Positions 1 to 8,609 of a stretch of 64,000 bases of DNA are shown in pieces. The DNA is taken from contig NC_063020.1 of NCBI RefSeq assembly GCF_020509005.1, positions 620,001 to 684,000 on the forward strand, written 5' to 3'. Positions within the stretch are counted from its first letter, which is position 1. Each line of letters begins with the position of its first letter. Under the pieces are notes generated by a model. It saw only the letters and a list, made by a program, of their open reading frames with translations, was not told where the DNA came from and did not search any database. The DNA comes from Fulvia fulva (Eukaryota; Ascomycota; Dothideomycetes; Mycosphaerellales; Mycosphaerellaceae). A program made the translations under genes and the position numbers.

Positions 1-64
1 TTCGCAACGACCGTGATCAGCGTCTTTCCACGTCCCAAACGTGTGTGACTGGGGCTTTACTCAC

Positions 65-359
65 CAACGAGCTTGCCAGCAGGCAGCTCTTGTGTGTTAC
101 CATTGGCATTCTCCTGCGGTGTACTCGTATAACTCCATCGATCTGGTGAATCTCCTCTGTCCTCACCACCCGGGCTCTCATTAACACCAGCATCGACAAC
201 TAGCACACTGACGCTCTCGTCCACGCTCAACTTGTTGGCCACAGCGAGACCGTCAGTTCCACCTCCACAGATAATGTAGTCATACTCATTTTGCGATTGG
301 GCATAAGAAGTTCAAATGAAAGAAGTAGCAGTAGCGAGCGTAAGAAGGGAGCGCATCAT
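65..359 (-). CDS. GMC oxidoreductase, 5' exon only, with an in-frame TGA in the signal peptide
   Basis: This is the first exon of an FAD-dependent glucose-methanol-choline oxidoreductase whose remainder lies beyond the left edge. After a signal-peptide-like start (MMRSLLTLATATSF) the frame meets TGA at 312-314, then continues with TSYAQSQ and the FAD-binding strand EYDYIICGGGTDGL, followed by VLVVDAG. The exon ends in PAGKLVGG-like coding at a consensus donor GTGAGT (59-64), matching the family motif before GGSS. Secreted GMC enzymes oxidise sugars, alcohols or aryl alcohols outside the cell; the substrate cannot be told from this piece. The stop lies exactly between the hydrophobic core and the predicted cleavage site, so the gene may be a pseudogene, or the codon may be an assembly error or allele. 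No in-frame ATG downstream precedes the Rossmann motif. Family call is firm; functionality is doubtful. Confidence 0.7.
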
Positions 360-1261
360 GAAAGAGTGGACGGAGCCTTACAGCTTCCAGAGATGGTGGA
401 CTCACCGCAAGAACGCAACACGGAGAGGCGAGCGTGCTGTTATACTGCCATCAGGCTGCCATGAGCCAAGGTGTAGTTGCAGTGTAGTGGTGACATGGCT
501 GGTCTGCGGAGCTATGCCCAAGTGCATATGCCAGATGTGTATGATCCTGGACAATTCCCAGGGTAACGTGGAGTTCCGTATCTGGGGTATCTTCTGCTTC
601 ATCGAGGCAAGTTGATATCATTCTATCGTCGCCTCGCATACGATGGCATGCATCGCCAGGACTGATCGAGTAACTTCGTGTTCTAGCCAACGAATCTTGT
701 CTATGCGAGCTGTTCCGGCTGCGTTGAGTTGAGATCTGTACGTAAGTCGCCAAGGTCGCTAGACAAGGAGGAAGTTGGTTTTGACTATAAGCCATCGTTT
801 GAGAGGTCCTTACCCAGGAATGCGATCGAGAGCGACATGACTGCAGTTGCGACATCTTCGCCATGACCCCGATCTTGTCAAGTCTTGCCAAAACAAGTGA
901 TCTTGCTTGCGTAGACAAGTTGCGAAGTACATGATCGGCCTGTAGAGACGCGGATAGCCTCGCTGTGCGCGCACACCGTCTCTTTCGCATTCGTTTGGAG
1001 GTCGGGTTGCGTGAGGGTGTGTTTGTCGAGTGGCGTGATGCCGTCTTTGCTCTGTGTCGTCATCATCAGGCCGTCTATAGGTACATGTATGAAGAGTGCC
1101 TGAGCCTTTCACGTCGTGAGTGCCCGATGCGAAGAAGGTGGTCCGCACTGTCGTTCATAGGCCGGGTGGCCTTGAGCCCGATCCCAGACGTTGAGCTGAG
1201 TTATGCCAGTGTGCGGCCTTCGCTACCCCATGCGACATTCAAACATCCATGAAGGCCGATC
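360..1261. other. Intergenic, nothing convincing
   Basis: Several short ORFs cross this stretch on both strands, but none shows a recognisable motif, a good start context or protein-like composition. It should hold the promoter of the GMC gene and the 3' flank of ERV1. Confidence 0.5.
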
Positions 1262-1930
1262 TCAATCGCACCTGCCATCTTTCCAACCAGTCCGCCATCG
1301 CTCCTCCCATTGATTGCAATCAAACTCCTTCTTGCCCAACTTGACATTAACCGCATTATGCGCCCCACACATCCATCGTCCAAAGTCATCTCTATTACTG
1401 ACTTTCGGGTCATTGCCATCTTTCATCCATGCTCGAAAGTCATCCGCGCATACCCAGCACGGGTACATGTTGCCAAACAGACTGATGAACTGTTTCGTCT
1501 CGGCTTGCTGCGTGAAGGAGGGTCGTTCTGGGTAGTTCGCCGTCATGGTATGTAAAAGTGTCCATGTCGATCGTCCGAGCTCTTCGACGTCGGGTGGGCA
1601 TGCTGAGGGTTGTGCTGGCGGGGTGGGTTTGGTCTTTGCGGCTTGGCCCATCATCGTCTTCCATGAGGCGGACGAGGTACATGTGCGACATCTTGCATGT
1701 TGTCAGCTTCTTCACTTCATCACGCCCATGCATCATTTGGCGTACGGCTGGCCATCGGGCCCAAGCACAACACCTTTCGGTAATGGCTTGGCCTGCTCGC
1801 CGCGCTCTTGTGCGCGTTGTGCCTGTATGGGGTCGACCAAGGTCTGGCCATCCGGCGATACTCCCGCCATCTTCTCAACAGCACAGGCGAAGCGCGACAA
1901 GATGGGAAAGTCGATTGCGGTGACGGGCAT
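1262..1930 (-). CDS. ERV1: Erv1-type FAD-linked sulfhydryl oxidase (mitochondrial intermembrane space)
   Basis: Erv1 reoxidises Mia40 in the intermembrane space disulfide relay and is needed for export of the Fe-S assembly signal to the cytosol. Two exons: 1746-1930 and 1262-1691, intron 1692-1745 (54 nt, GTACGC..GCTGAC..CAAG), giving 204 residues. The intron is fixed by the motif it restores: PDGQP-CRTC (Cys63, Cys66), the shuttle cysteine pair of Erv1. The catalytic pair is in YPCWVC (Cys140, Cys143), preceded by ELGRSTWTLLHTM and followed by GRWMCGAHNAVNVKLGK and FDC near the C terminus, all diagnostic of Erv1/ALR. Yeast Erv1 is 189 aa, so length fits. An upstream in-frame ATG at 2071 would add 47 Arg-rich residues; I prefer 1930 because Erv1 proteins lack a cleaved presequence. 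The gene is divergent from ATM1, 226 bp away. Confidence 0.93.
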
Positions 1931-2156
1931 CTCTCCCTCTTCCAGATCATCGCGATGCCTGACAAATCCACTGCCAGGCCTCAGGACATATCGTCGGCAG
2001 ACCGAAGATTGGCCGGGACGATCCGCCAACGTTGCTCTTCCCCTCGTACCCACACCCGCTGCACACTTCATACCACGTTAATGCTCTGCTCCATCGCCAC
2101 GAACGGCGCGGGCGTCCTCATGACCTGAAGCGGGGCTTGCGACGGCTGTGGAGAGC
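1931..2156. promoter_or_regulatory. Shared divergent promoter region between ERV1 and ATM1
   Basis: Only 226 bp separate the two chosen start codons (85 bp if ERV1 starts at 2071), so both promoters must lie here or overlap the 5' ends. I see no unambiguous TATA or CCAAT box. Co-regulation is inference from the arrangement. Confidence 0.5.
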
Positions 2157-4635
2157 ATGTTAGCCAGCAGGGTATGCCTCAGGGCAGCTCTGAGGCCATG
2201 TCTTGCTCAAAGCAAGGCCACTCGCGTGAGGACTAGTATACCGATACAGTTCCAAGCGTCATGGCGAACCCGGCGCATATTCGCGACCACACCTCGGCAC
2301 CGGAAGGATGAAGCGCGGGCACGAACAATCCAGCAAGAGGAGGAGCAGAAGCAGCAACAACCCTCAGAGGAGAAGCAGAAGCAGCAACAACCCTCAGAGG
2401 AGAAGCAGAAGCAGCAACAACCCTCAGAGGAGAAGCAGAAGCAGCAACAACCCTCAGAGGAGAAGCAGAAGCAGCAACAACCCTCAGAGGAGAAGCAGAA
2501 GCAGCAACAACCCTCAGAGGAGAAGCAGAAGCAGCAACAACCCTCAGAGGAGAAGCAGAAGCAGCAACAACCCTCAGAGGAGAAAGTCCCAGAGAGTGTT
2601 GCAAAGGACGACAAGCCAGCGAAACCACCTACGCAGAATGACCCGCTTCTTGCTGAGCAGACTGTCTCGAATAAAGAGCAGCGGAAGGCAGATTGGGCTA
2701 TCATCAAGGACATGGCGCACTATCTGTGGCCCAAGAACGACTTCAACACTCGCTTTAGAGTGGGCTTGAGTGTTGGTCTACTTGTGGGCGCGAAGGTGGG
2801 CAATGACCACCTATATTCTCATCTCAGCACATCGTTGATAGATCATGTAGGCTCTGAATGTGCAAGTTCCATTCTACTTCAAGACCATTGTCGATTCCAT
2901 GAACGTTGACTTCGCGGCTGTTGGTGGGACAGCGATGACAGTCGCGGGCGCAGCCATCTTCTCATGTCAGTCCTGTTCAACTCTTTGCCATGCTTGACGC
3001 TCACACTATACAGATGGTGCCGCCAGAATAGGAGCCGCAATATTCCAGGAATTCCGAAACGCCATATTTGCAACAGTCTCGCAGGGTGCCATTCGCAGGG
3101 TCGCGGCTAATGTGTTTGAACATCTGCTCAAGCTAGACCTCAACTTCCATCTTTCCAGACAAACTGGAGGCCTAGCAAGAGCGATCGACCGTGGTACCAA
3201 AGGCATCAGCTTCTTACTAACCAGTATGGTCTTTCACATCATACCGACAGCATTGGAGATCAGTCTCGTTTGTGGTATCCTTACCTATCAGTTCGGTTGG
3301 AAGTTTGCCGTCCTTACAGTCGGCACCATGGCAGCATATTCCTGGTTTACCATCGCAACGACAGCTTGGCGCACCAAGTTCCGCAAGCAAGCCAACGCAG
3401 CCGATAACAAGGGCGCAACAGTCGCCGTCGACAGCTTGATCAACTACGAAGCCGTCAAATATTTCAACAATGAAGCATACGAAGCAAAGCGCTACGACAG
3501 CGCACTGAAGAACTATCAAGACGCCAGCATCAAAGTCCAAACATCCTTGGCATACCTCAACAGCGGCCAGAACCTCATCTTCTCCACCGCCCTTACCGGC
3601 ATGATGTACATGGCCGCCCAAGGCGTATCGACGGGTCAGCTCACAGTCGGCGACCTGGTCCTCGTGAACCAACTCGTCTTCCAACTCTCCGTCCCCCTCA
3701 ACTTCCTCGGCAGCGTCTACCGCGAACTCCGCCAATCCCTCCTCGACATGGAAACTCTCTTCAACCTCCAAAAAGTCAACGTCGCCATCAAAGAACCCAA
3801 AAACGCCCCAGACCTCATCCTCAACAAAGGCGGCGAAATCAAATTCGAAAACGTCTCCTTCGGATACCGCCCCGACCGCCCCATCCTCCAAAACCTCAAC
3901 CTCACCATCCCAGCCGGCAAAAAAGTCGCCATCGTAGGCCCCTCCGGCTGCGGCAAGTCCACGATCCTCCGCCTCCTCTTCCGCTTCTACGACGTCCAAT
4001 CTGGCCGCATCACAGTCGACGGCCAAGATATCAGGGACGTAAGCCTCGAATCCCTCCGTAAAAGTATCGGAGTCGTACCACAAGACACACCCCTCTTCAA
4101 CGACACCATCGAACACAACATTCGCTACGGCAAAATCGACTCCCCCAGATCCTCCGTCATCGCCGCAGCCAAACGCGCCCGCATCCACGAAATCATCGAG
4201 TCCCTCCCCGACGGCTACGACACGATGGTCGGTGAGCGCGGCATGATGATTTCCGGCGGCGAAAAGCAACGTCTCGCCGTGTCACGCTTGATCCTCAAAG
4301 ACCCTCCCCTCCTCTTCTTCGATGAGGCGACGAGTGCGCTGGATACGCATACGGAGCAGGTTTTGCTGCATAATATCAATAGTATCTTGAAGGATAAGGC
4401 GAGGACGAGTGTGTTCATTGCGCATAGGCTGAGGACGATATATGATTCGGATTTGATCATTGTGTTGAAAGGGGGGCGTGTGGCGGAGCAGGGGACGCAT
4501 GAGAGGTTGGTGGATAGTGGGGGGATTTATAGTGAGCTTTGGAGCGCGCAGGAGATGGCGTTTGTGGAGGAGGAGGAGGAGGAGGGCAGCGAGGGAAATG
4601 ATGGTGCATCAGGGGAAGGTGGGAAGGCGAAGTAG
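2157..4635 (+). CDS. ATM1: Atm1-type mitochondrial ABC transporter (Fe-S export)
   Basis: Half-size ABC exporter of the mitochondrial inner membrane that exports a glutathione-bound sulfur or Fe-S precursor for cytosolic Fe-S protein assembly. Exons 2157-2795, 2851-2965 and 3014-4635, introns of 55 and 48 nt, 791 residues. The N terminus is an Arg-rich presequence ([18 protein letters not shown], later [13 protein letters not shown]). Residues about 60-143 are a Gln/Glu/Lys spacer made of eight copies of a 10-residue repeat. The membrane domain runs roughly 215-500, with [20 protein letters not shown] typical of Atm1. The ATPase domain has Walker [10 protein letters not shown] (near 561), signature SGGEKQRL (near 663), Walker [13 protein letters not shown] (near 685) and the H-loop IAHRL (near 720). 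The C terminus is acidic. ATG 2157 is the first ATG in the frame. Confidence 0.95.
2341..2584 (+). repeat. 30-bp perfect minisatellite, 8 copies, in frame inside ATM1
   Basis: The unit (gagaagcagaagcagcaaca plus accctcagag) repeats with exact 30-bp periodicity and no visible substitution after the first unit. It encodes [10 protein letters not shown]. The length is a multiple of three, so copy-number change keeps the frame. The repeats also hold other frames open, which creates spurious ORFs on both strands. Confidence 0.95.
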
Positions 4636-5130
4636 ATTGCTTCGTCCGTTAGCCTACTGTCGACGCTATTGAGAGGCTCTGATGTGGTTGGATCATGTCG
4701 ACCGGAAACACAGCAAGCCACCAATATCTTGAACTTCATACAGCTAAAGCAGAGTGCCAGGGCATCGCCTATCCAAATCCGAACCATTGAGAAGGTAGGG
4801 TGGACATTGGATACCCCTTCGACATACCATTGCAGGTCTGCGCAGATAAACCAAGTCAGTGCCGAACTAACACAAGAGTAGCGCATCGCGGCCGCGCGCA
4901 GCGAACGTAATTACCTGAAGAGGAAGAGCAAGCTACGGCATCACTTCGCAGGGCCTATGATCTCCCATACCGGTCTCGGCAGTACCTCGCTTCCTGGTTG
5001 GTATGTTCATCCTTCGTATACGGTCGGCCGTGAAATACATCCTCCCTCCTGCTCCATCTATCCACAACTCTCTTCACACCTCACCTCACCTCACCACAGA
5101 TACCTTCGCAACCGCCACATCGACCTCACC
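4636..5130. other. Intergenic, no gene seen
   Basis: This is the 3' flank of ATM1 and a pyrimidine-rich leader (about 5040-5130) before the next small ORF. No motif was recognised. Confidence 0.5.
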
Positions 5131-5334
5131 ATGCGCTCCCTCACATTCCTCCTCGCCCTTATCTTCCTGGCCACCATCGCCCACGCTCTACCCGAGCTAC
5201 CACGACCCAACCCCCCGAGCTGCATGCCCGAGACTTTCGCCAGCAGGGACGTATGCATGACCGACTTTACGCATGCCTGTTGTCCAGGCGGTTTTGTTAT
5301 CAGAGTAGTCTGGGGGTGTGGCAGGTTTGCGTGA
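5131..5334 (+). CDS. Small secreted cysteine-rich protein candidate (67 aa)
   Basis: The ORF begins in a good context (CACCATGC) after a CT-rich leader. It has a clear signal peptide, MRSLTFLLALIFLATIAHA, with likely cleavage before LPELPRPNPP. The mature part is about 48 residues with five cysteines (PSC, DVC, a CC pair in ACCPGG, GC near the end). It resembles the many small secreted cysteine-rich proteins of plant-associated ascomycetes, but no family is recognised. The odd cysteine count and abrupt end suggest that a short 3' exon may be missing; I could not identify a convincing donor. The role is unknown. A frame upstream of the ATG is also open but lacks protein-like character. Confidence 0.45.
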   Translation: MRSLTFLLALIFLATIAHALPELPRPNPPSCMPETFASRDVCMTDFTHACCPGGFVIRVVWGCGRFA

Positions 5335-6651
5335 ATGCATAAATGCGTCGATTGAGGAGGTTGTGTGCGTAGGCGGGAAGACAGGGGGAGTATGCTTATG
5401 GCGTGTGTTTGGTTGGGACAGGGGCGGGGTGGTGGTAACGGGGGTGAGTGTAGAGTTTGTTGGTGGTGGTGTGAGGTGGGTGAGGCTGACCTTGTGGTAG
5501 AATTGGCATTTGATATCACATGTGTGATGCGCAAGGGAGTAGAAGGATGATTCGAGGGGGTTTAAGGGTGTGATGTGGGGAGTTCGACTGGTGGTGATGT
5601 GCATCTAACACACTTGGATCAAACCATCGCCGAGCAGACGGCAGCTTGGTAATCGTCGGGGGCAAGGAGAACCTACGCTTCCCCAGCAAACAATCAGCAT
5701 ACTCGCAGTACTTAGAAAAGGCTCCGCTACCCCCTAGATCTGGGGGTTGGAACTCGACATTGCCTAAGGAGCGCGATGATTCCAAGATGTTCTGCGACTC
5801 GTGTGACAGACACAACTATCAGCATTGGCCTAGCTACAACATTCACTCCCAAGCAGCCCTCCACCTGCCCACGCCACCAAGCCCAAACCTGAAACGCCCC
5901 TCAACGGCCACGGCCCCTCCCGCACTAACCTACATATGTCTACCCCAACCCCCTCCTTCCATCAACAACCAAGCAAGCCAATCACAAGCCAGCACCGAAA
6001 GCAACTCGTGTCCGCAATGTCTCAATGGCAGCGCGCCACACAAGTTGACTTCCCTTCAAGGTTGATTAATGGTCTAATAAGACAACCGCATTGTTACCAC
6101 AAACATGCGAGATCAAGATTTGATTGTAATATTCGAGCTAGTCCGACTGCTCTCAGAGGTGTGTCTTGGGATTGAGCTTGACTTGGTTGTTGATAATAGG
6201 TGAACTCGATAATGAGTATCGAAGTTGTGACCTTGAGGATATCCTGGCTCATCTTGGGCTGGGATTTCTTTTTTGTCGGTGTAGATGGTGCAGGAAGCTT
6301 CGAGTTCGATCTCGAGTTCCGGGTGAGGTAGGTATCTTTTGCATCATATGCTGCAACATATGTAGTATACTCTTTTCTGCCCTGGCAGAGACACTTTTAG
6401 CCGGGCGCGCGTGTTGTTTCAGCGTTGCGCGAGAATTTGCTGGCAGCTTGGCATTCACATGTGCTGATCAACCATGTCAATTTTTCGGCTTTGTGCATTT
6501 CGCATCGCGGGAGTTCTATATGACTACGGAACTCAAGATACCTTCAGGTATTGTGGCAACTACGTACATTGAGCTGTACTCGCTACGTATCATAGTCAAT
6601 ACCGAACATGCTACCGTACACAATGCTCACATAACAGAGATTCAGCTACTG
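5335..6651. other. Intergenic, no supported gene
   Basis: Short ORFs occur on both strands, including Pro-rich ones near 5800-6060, but none has an ATG with a protein-like N terminus. It is the 3' flank of both neighbouring genes. Confidence 0.45.
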
Positions 6652-8206
6652 TCAGTTCACAGCTCTAGTTCTCTGCATAAGTCTAAGCGCTGGCTCTGCC
6701 CATCGAATCACCCAATTCGATTCCAACACCTGCTGAGCAGTGATTCTGTGCTTTGGACGAGCGCTGAGCATCGCTTGAAGCAGACCAATCAGCGCACATC
6801 GCTCGTCATCACCCATGGCCTCCATGGATGCTTCCCGCCGTGGCTCCTGTATCGAATCTTCCACCCGATCGGCAAGCGTCCGAGGCCGTTCATGGGGCTC
6901 GCCGGCTCTATTGTAGTACTTGTGCCGCTTGCTCCAACGCAACCGCCATTCTGCTGGGAAAGTGCCAATGACATCCAATTGCTCGGCTATGATTTCATCA
7001 TCGCTCCAACACCACCGGTCGATCAATGTGCTCCGGCCTAGCAGTGCGAAGATTGTACAACCGAGCGCCCAGATGTCAGCAGGGAATGACATCCGACTGC
7101 GGGGATCGAGGAACATCTCAGGCGGGCGCATGATATGAGGGATGTGAGACTCGAAGCGCGGGTCGTCCTCTGGTAAGAAAGATTCGCCAAAGTCGCTGAG
7201 CAGGATCCTGGCATCTTCGAGTCGGACTTTCTCGCTGTCAGTGCCGAGGAATATTGGAACTACTCCAACTCGTGGCACCCACTCATCCAGAGGTTGGCCG
7301 TCCAATCGAGTGGCTGGGATAAGCTTTGGCTCCCCGTAGGTCTCATAGATCTGCTTGGTGGTCAAATCGTCAAATGAAGATGGAAATTGCAACAGGATGT
7401 TGCCCTCGTGTAAGTCTGGAAGAGTGGTCAGCACATCAAACCCCATCAGACCTTCGAGGAAGAGACTGACCTGCATGCACCACTCCGATAGAGTGTAGAT
7501 ACACCATAGCTTGTACCAGTTGCGCAACCATAGCTCGAGCAACCTGAGGCTGAAACAGTCCGTATTTTCCACAATCGCGGGCTTCTGAGACACTCATCCT
7601 GGCAGGGGCCGTGACCGTACACTGATGCACGCCCCTGCTCCCAGCAATCTCGGGACCTAGTACCTCGAAAGCATCAAGCAGGTGCGGCAAAAACTCACTC
7701 CCCGGACGACTCTCCCCACTCTCAATCTTCCCCTTGAGCATTCTCAAGATCTTCGTCTCATGAGGCGACTCGACCTCCGAGCGAGCAATCTTGATAGCGA
7801 CGTGTCGTGAAGTTCTGTTGTCGTAAGCAAGCCAGACTGTCGAGTAACCACCATGACCTAGCTTATGTACCACTCGATATCGTGATGAGCAGAACTCGTC
7901 GCCTATTTTGACAGGCAAGTAGCCGCCGGCGCAGTAGCCAGCGAAATGCTCGATCCCATCGTCTGGGTCGTATGCGTACTCGATGCGGTGGTTGGTCTTG
8001 TGCTTCGTGCTGTATTTTTCATGGCGGATGGGATGTCTATTCAACGTGTGCAGGTAGCGGAAGCTTTGGGGTATCTGATGCCGAGATGTCTCTCGGCGAG
8101 GCATAGTGGCTCTGCTTGGTTGGCGTCTCACGCCAATCAGGGCAGGTACGAATCTGCCAAGCGAGAGAGCAGCCGTTGTGCGGTGTTGAAGTGCGAGCAT
8201 CTTCAT
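6652..8206 (-). CDS. SRPK-like serine/threonine protein kinase
   Basis: Two exons, 7471-8206 and 6652-7415, intron 7416-7470 (55 nt, GTCAGT..GTGCTGAC..CCAG), 499 residues. All catalytic elements are visible: glycine loop GHGGYSTVW (117-125), VAIK lysine near 139, catalytic loop HADLHEGNILL (Asp about 246, the codon split by the intron), DFG near 320, and RPPEM in place of APE. The HxDLHxxN form of the loop and the YxxGGYxPVxIGD lead-in (GYCAGGYLPVKIGDEF) are typical of the large fungal SRPK-like family. The N terminus (MKMLALQHRTTAALSLGRF) is basic and lacks acids, so it may be a mitochondrial presequence. The substrate is unknown. The frame is also open further upstream, but ATG 8206 gives the best N terminus. 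Confidence 0.85.
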
Positions 8207-8609
8207 GTAGACGCATCTCGTGCATACGAAGGGGCGTGGATGTAAGAAGTCGTGATGTGCGACTGTATCTGAAGATCCGATGCAGATGCTTCGATGACGG
8301 ATCTGAAGGTGTCGCGCTAGGCACATGCCACGCAGTGTGCCAAGACCAGACACACTTGAAACGAAGACATGCTGCGTACTGTGTCATTTCGCTACCTCGT
8401 CGTAGGTCCCAGGTAAAGGCTCACCATGTGCTTGAATGAGGTAGCGCTGGCGATGACACTGGCATTGAACACACAGCTGAAGCGTAAGGACATAGCCATA
8501 CCACAGACCCAATCCCATCATGACCAACACCTACGCCGCTCCCGAGCACCTCCTTACTCCCTACTCCCTACCATGCCCTCAGCACTTGATGCATGTCCCT
8601 CCTACCCCC
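8207..8609. other. Intergenic, promoter region of the kinase gene
   Basis: It lies between the 3' end of the upstream minus-strand gene and the kinase start. No distinct element was recognised. Confidence 0.5.

Noticed and set aside
451..990. 179-codon minus-strand ORF
   Set aside because: Low-complexity Ser/Arg/His composition, no motif, and no splice link to the GMC gene or ERV1.
2207..2713. Cysteine-rich minus-strand ORF over the ATM1 repeat
   Set aside because: The 30-bp repeat is a multiple of three, so all frames stay open; the Cys pattern is only the antisense of the Gln/Glu repeat.
3217..4269. 350-codon minus-strand ORF inside ATM1
   Set aside because: Antisense shadow of a GC-rich conserved exon; acidic, motif-free composition.
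5646..6065. 139-codon plus-strand ORF with a late CDSC motif
   Set aside because: Begins with TTG, Pro/Ser-rich, and no protein-like N terminus at any ATG.
6166..7041. 291-codon plus-strand ORF with hydrophobic stretches
   Set aside because: Its 3' half is antisense to the kinase exon and it shows no domain.
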